Shown: piece after piece, positions 5,270 through 7,681 of the stretch
Layout: each line of letters opens with the position of its first letter
Numbering within the stretch: the stretch's first letter is position 1
Assembly: GCA_903826185.1 (NCBI GenBank)
Contig: CAIKDL010000031.1
Location: 1 to 7,681, forward strand
Origin: an uncultured bacterium
GTDB taxonomy: Bacteria; Patescibacteriota; Minisyncoccia; Phycocordibacterales; PALSA-1337
DNA length: 7,681 bases
Reading direction: 5' to 3'
Notes under the pieces: model-generated
What the model was told of the DNA's origin: nothing
The model's input: only the letters and a program-made list of their open reading frames with translations
Databases searched by the model: none
Translations under genes and position numbers: made by a program

Positions 5270-6196
5270 TCAATGGCCGCTGTTTCTTGCAGCCATGTCT
5301 TTCAACACAATCTCCGTCGGTTTGCACGGATTCGTGAACAAAGTCCACGGCTGTTGCCAAACCGGATAGCTCGGCAGATGTATGGCACCGAAGCTGACAG
5401 CTTTGGCGCCCATCATCCGCACCTTACCGAGATCGGCATATTCCATGATACTCGGACCAATAACTGGCAGTGGGCCTTTCTTGGCCAAGATGTTCACGGC
5501 TGCCCAATTGGCCTGCTTGGCCGGGCCACCGGAAACACCTCCACCGCCACCTTGAACTCTCTTTTCGAGCCTCCATAATGGCGACCTCTCGCCACGAGGG
5601 AAAGCAATCTCCCACGGCACACTGTTCAGAGATATCGCTTCGGCATAACCTTCCAGACCTTGAGAAATAGTCAGGAAGTCCTGCGCCACCGACACTTTGA
5701 CGATGACCGGATGCCGTGAGGCCTCCACAACTTTCTTGACGGAGGCGATAACGACTTCCGCGGTCTGCATCGGATGGCCGGTGTTCGGACATGACGGGTT
5801 GACTTCCAGTGCGACCAGGTCGAAGGCATTCAACTTGTCGGCCATATACACCAACTCTTTGGCGTCGCCAAATATGTTGCCGGCAATATTGTATTGCTCG
5901 AAGTCGATCCCGGGCGCAACTTTCTCGCACCACCAATCAGCACCGGGATTCGTAAGCCCAATTTTATTGACTGAGCCGCCAGGTATCGGTCGCACACATT
6001 CCCAAGGCTTACGCCAACGCAAGTTCCCAGCCCACCGATTTCTGGTCAGTGACTTGGTAAAGACAGTGAACAGCTCCGGCTTTATATAGCCGGCAGCAAC
6101 CAATGGCCTTTCCCAAAACCATCCCTTGCCATCGAAGGCCAGGGCGCCACTTGCGATCACGTACTCCATTTTGTGACCATTGGATAATTCAATCAT
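5270..6196 (-). CDS. pyrD: Dihydroorotate dehydrogenase (class 1-like)
   Basis: This flavoenzyme oxidises dihydroorotate to orotate, feeding the pyrE product. The 308 residues show the family order: ASG (15-17) near the start, FTKSLT (46-51, K48), KIGLTNPG (78-85), YNIAGN (102-107), EVNPSCPNT (131-139) with C136, VIVKVS (164-169, K167), SLNS (189-192), GGVSGGPAK (219-227) and SFGA (268-271). A cysteine at 136, where class 2 enzymes have serine, points to the soluble class 1 type using FMN. Class 1B enzymes need PyrK, and none is in this window, so the electron acceptor (fumarate, NAD or other) is open. The GGxSG loop is preceded by a Gly run (216-220), and the W-rich stretch around 55-65 looks somewhat divergent. 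ATG 6194-6196 follows GGGAGG by 5-6 bases. It is divergent from ruvA, with a 108-base shared upstream region. Confidence 0.9.
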   Translation of the reverse strand: MIELSNGHKMEYVIASGALAFDGKGWFWERPLVAAGYIKPELFTVFTKSLTRNRWAGNLRWRKPWECVRPIPGGSVNKIGLTNPGADWWCEKVAPGIDFEQYNIAGNIFGDAKELVYMADKLNAFDLVALEVNPSCPNTGHPMQTAEVVIASVKKVVEASRHPVIVKVSVAQDFLTISQGLEGYAEAISLNSVPWEIAFPRGERSPLWRLEKRVQGGGGGVSGGPAKQANWAAVNILAKKGPLPVIGPSIMEYADLGKVRMMGAKAVSFGAIHLPSYPVWQQPWTLFTNPCKPTEIVLKDMAARNSGH

Positions 6197-6289
6197 TCAA
6201 TACCTCCCTTTTATTAATGTTTCTAACGCATTTATTCCAAAGTTCGAAACCTGGCTCAACATTAGGATAAAAACGTGTGGAAATCAATA

Positions 6290-6298
6290 TGTTATTAT
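6290..6298 (+). promoter_or_regulatory. Extended -10 promoter for ruvA, possible leaderless start
   Basis: TGTTATTAT contains an extended -10 TG followed one base later by TATTAT (6293-6298; 5 of 6 consensus). Only six bases separate it from ATG 6305, which would put the transcription start at or next to the start codon. No Shine-Dalgarno precedes that ATG and no -35 is evident, both consistent with an extended -10, leaderless arrangement. Confidence 0.5.
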
Positions 6299-6304
6299 GT
6301 ATCC

Positions 6305-6889
6305 ATGATATCCCTGCTTCACGGAAATATACTAGAGATCGCCGAGCGCGCTGCGGTCATAGACGTAAATGGCGTCGGATATAAGGTCTCCATGACCGAA
6401 GATTCATTGCGCGGCTTGAAGACCGGCACGGAAATAACCATCTGGACTCATCTGGCGGTGCGCGAAAATTCTCAAGACCTTTATGGATTTATCTCCAAGA
6501 AAGACCGTGACTTCTTCGAGCTGCTTATAACAGTTTCTGGAATTGGTCCTAAAACCGCGCTCAACATTTTATCCTTGGTGGCCAGCGAAACGCTGATCGG
6601 CGCTATTCGTGATGGTTCCACCTCTCATCTGGTGAAAGTTTCCGGTATTGGCAAGAAAACTGCCGAGAAGATCGTGCTTGAGCTCAAAGATAAAATGATT
6701 GGATATGGCGGCGGCGAGAATGAATACACTGCAGCCGGCATGTCTAGCGACGCTGACGCCATCGAAGCCCTGAAGGCTCTCGGTTACGGCGCCGACGAAG
6801 CACGTGAAGCAATAAAGAAGATTGTAGCTGGTGGAAAACTTACAGACACTGGCGCAAAAGTCAAAGCTGCGCTAAAAGTATTAGGGTAA
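6305..6889 (+). CDS. ruvA: Holliday junction branch migration protein RuvA
   Basis: RuvA tetramers bind four-way DNA junctions and load the RuvB motor. From ATG 6305 the product is 194 residues, within the usual range, and begins MISLLHGNI as the family does. A GTG at 6275 would add ten atypical residues and is rejected. Domain I (about 1-63) includes WTHLAVREN and DLYGF. Domain II (about 64-140) carries the two helix-hairpin-helix motifs SGIGPKTAL (78-86) and SGIGKKTAEKI (113-123) that grip the DNA backbone. Domain III (about 148-194, DAIEALKALGYG..EA) contacts RuvB. The acidic pin that is E55-D56 in E. coli reads E54-N55 here, so one charge is missing. ruvB and ruvC are not in the window. 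The next gene starts 9 bases after the stop, suggesting cotranscription. Confidence 0.95.
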   Translation: MISLLHGNILEIAERAAVIDVNGVGYKVSMTEDSLRGLKTGTEITIWTHLAVRENSQDLYGFISKKDRDFFELLITVSGIGPKTALNILSLVASETLIGAIRDGSTSHLVKVSGIGKKTAEKIVLELKDKMIGYGGGENEYTAAGMSSDADAIEALKALGYGADEAREAIKKIVAGGKLTDTGAKVKAALKVLG

Positions 6890-6898
6890 TAAAACATC

Positions 6899-7681
6899 AT
6901 GCTCGACGCCATTCTCAGATTCATAAGAAAATTCATCCCCGACTTCATTTTCAATTTTTTTCAGCCGACTTATCACTGGACGTTGTCGCTTTGCGCCGCC
7001 ATCAAATACCGATTCCCTTCTAGACACCTCAAAGTCATCGCCATCACTGGCACGAAAGGCAAAAGCTCAACCGTGGAGATACTGAATGCAATCTTAGAAG
7101 AGGCCGGCTATAAAACCGGACTTTCAGACACGATCCGTTTCAAAGTAGACGAAATCTCTTCAGAAAACCTTTTCAAAATGAGCATGCCTGGACGCTTCTT
7201 CTTGCAACGCCTTCTACGAAGCGCCGTTCAACACGGTTGCCAGTATTTCCTCTTGGAAATGACTTCTCAAGGCGCTCTTTTGCACAGACACAAATTCATA
7301 GAGATGGACGCCTTCGTTCTCACAAATATCTCACCGGAACACGTGGAGGCTCATGGGTCTTACGAAAAATATATACAAGCCAAACTAGACCTGGCGCAGA
7401 GTCTCGGAAAATCGAAAAAGAAAGACCGCGTCATGCTGGTAAATGCCGATGACAAAGAATCTCCGAGGTTCTCAGCCTGCAAGTCCGATCGCAAACTAAC
7501 CTACAGTATCCACGACGTCGAACCTTATGAGGTCAAGAAGTCTGGCCTGACATTTACGTTGAAAGATAGCGCCCAAAATGGCCGCCTTGTAACATCACCT
7601 CTTTCTGGATTATTCAATATATACAACATTTTAGCCGCCGCTACGGCCGCACGCAGTCAGGGTGTATCAGATGAGATAATC
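6899..7681 (+). CDS. Mur ligase family protein, MurE-like (3' truncated by window edge)
   Basis: The frame is open from ATG 6899 to the edge (261 residues seen). Mur ligases add amino acids to UDP-MurNAc precursors of peptidoglycan using ATP, in the cytoplasm. Visible features are the P-loop GTKGKSST (51-58), LLEMTSQGALLHR (118-130), TNISPEHVEAHGSYEKY (142-158) in place of the usual TN(I/L)..DHLDYHG, a lysine in AKLDL (K162) at the position of the carbamylated lysine of MurE, and SGLFNIYNILAAATAA (236-251). Only about 50 residues precede the P-loop, and they are hydrophobic and basic. The usual UDP-sugar-binding N-terminal domain (about 90-100 residues in MurE) is therefore missing. I recall this short form in CPR genomes; MurT-like enzymes also lack that domain. 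It lies 9 bases after ruvA, so it is probably cotranscribed; an AGGG 13 bases upstream is a weak ribosome site. Substrate is unproven. Confidence 0.85.
   Translation, partial: MLDAILRFIRKFIPDFIFNFFQPTYHWTLSLCAAIKYRFPSRHLKVIAITGTKGKSSTVEILNAILEEAGYKTGLSDTIRFKVDEISSENLFKMSMPGRFFLQRLLRSAVQHGCQYFLLEMTSQGALLHRHKFIEMDAFVLTNISPEHVEAHGSYEKYIQAKLDLAQSLGKSKKKDRVMLVNADDKESPRFSACKSDRKLTYSIHDVEPYEVKKSGLTFTLKDSAQNGRLVTSPLSGLFNIYNILAAATAARSQGVSDEII

Noticed and set aside
6275..6304. GTG at 6275 as the ruvA start
   Set aside because: It adds ten residues not typical of RuvA; ATG 6305 gives the family N-terminus.
1..7681. CRISPR array, complete insertion sequence or replication origin
   Set aside because: No regularly spaced direct repeats, no terminal inverted repeats flanking a transposase, and no DnaA-box cluster were seen.

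Overview
The window looks like chromosomal DNA from a small-genome bacterium, most likely of the Patescibacteria/CPR type. This is inferred from gene content and style, not from a marker search. The pointers are a Mur ligase with a shortened N-terminus of the kind I associate with CPR genomes, short intergenic gaps, a leaderless-looking ruvA, and a large N-terminally anchored fibronectin type III surface protein. Most of the content is ordinary housekeeping. The accessory part is roughly positions 1-2990.

Layout. Positions 1-438 hold the C-terminal end of a beta-rich, phage-tail-like or adhesin-like protein (+). It converges on a 584-residue membrane-anchored protein with four fibronectin type III repeats (500-2254, -). 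Next comes a small patch with a foreign look. It holds an 87-residue protein (2388-2651, -) with a strong ribosome binding site, a good sigma70-type promoter and an 18-bp perfect palindrome over the expected transcription start. Behind the promoter is the decayed C-terminal end of a large serine recombinase (about 2786-2968, +), which abuts a tRNA-Arg gene with a GCG anticodon (2991-3065, -). This resembles the scar of a mobile element at a tRNA gene, but I found no attachment-site repeats.

From 3112 to 6196 the minus strand carries rpsT (ribosomal protein S20) and then, from 5'-proximal to 3'-distal, pyrD, pyrE and pyrF. These three genes encode the last three steps of de novo UMP synthesis: dihydroorotate to orotate, orotate to OMP, OMP to UMP. 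Each pyr gene ends in its own intrinsic terminator. pyrE has a clear promoter of its own and pyrF a possible one. They therefore look like adjacent single-gene units rather than a classical operon. rpsT also has its own terminator.

Divergently on the plus strand, ruvA (Holliday junction branch migration) is followed after 9 bases by a Mur ligase family gene that runs off the right edge. ruvA has an extended -10 element only six bases before its best ATG, which suggests a leaderless message.

No CRISPR array, complete insertion sequence or intact novel system is visible. The most interesting spot is the 2388-3065 patch: foreign-looking small gene, palindromic operator, recombinase relic and tRNA.
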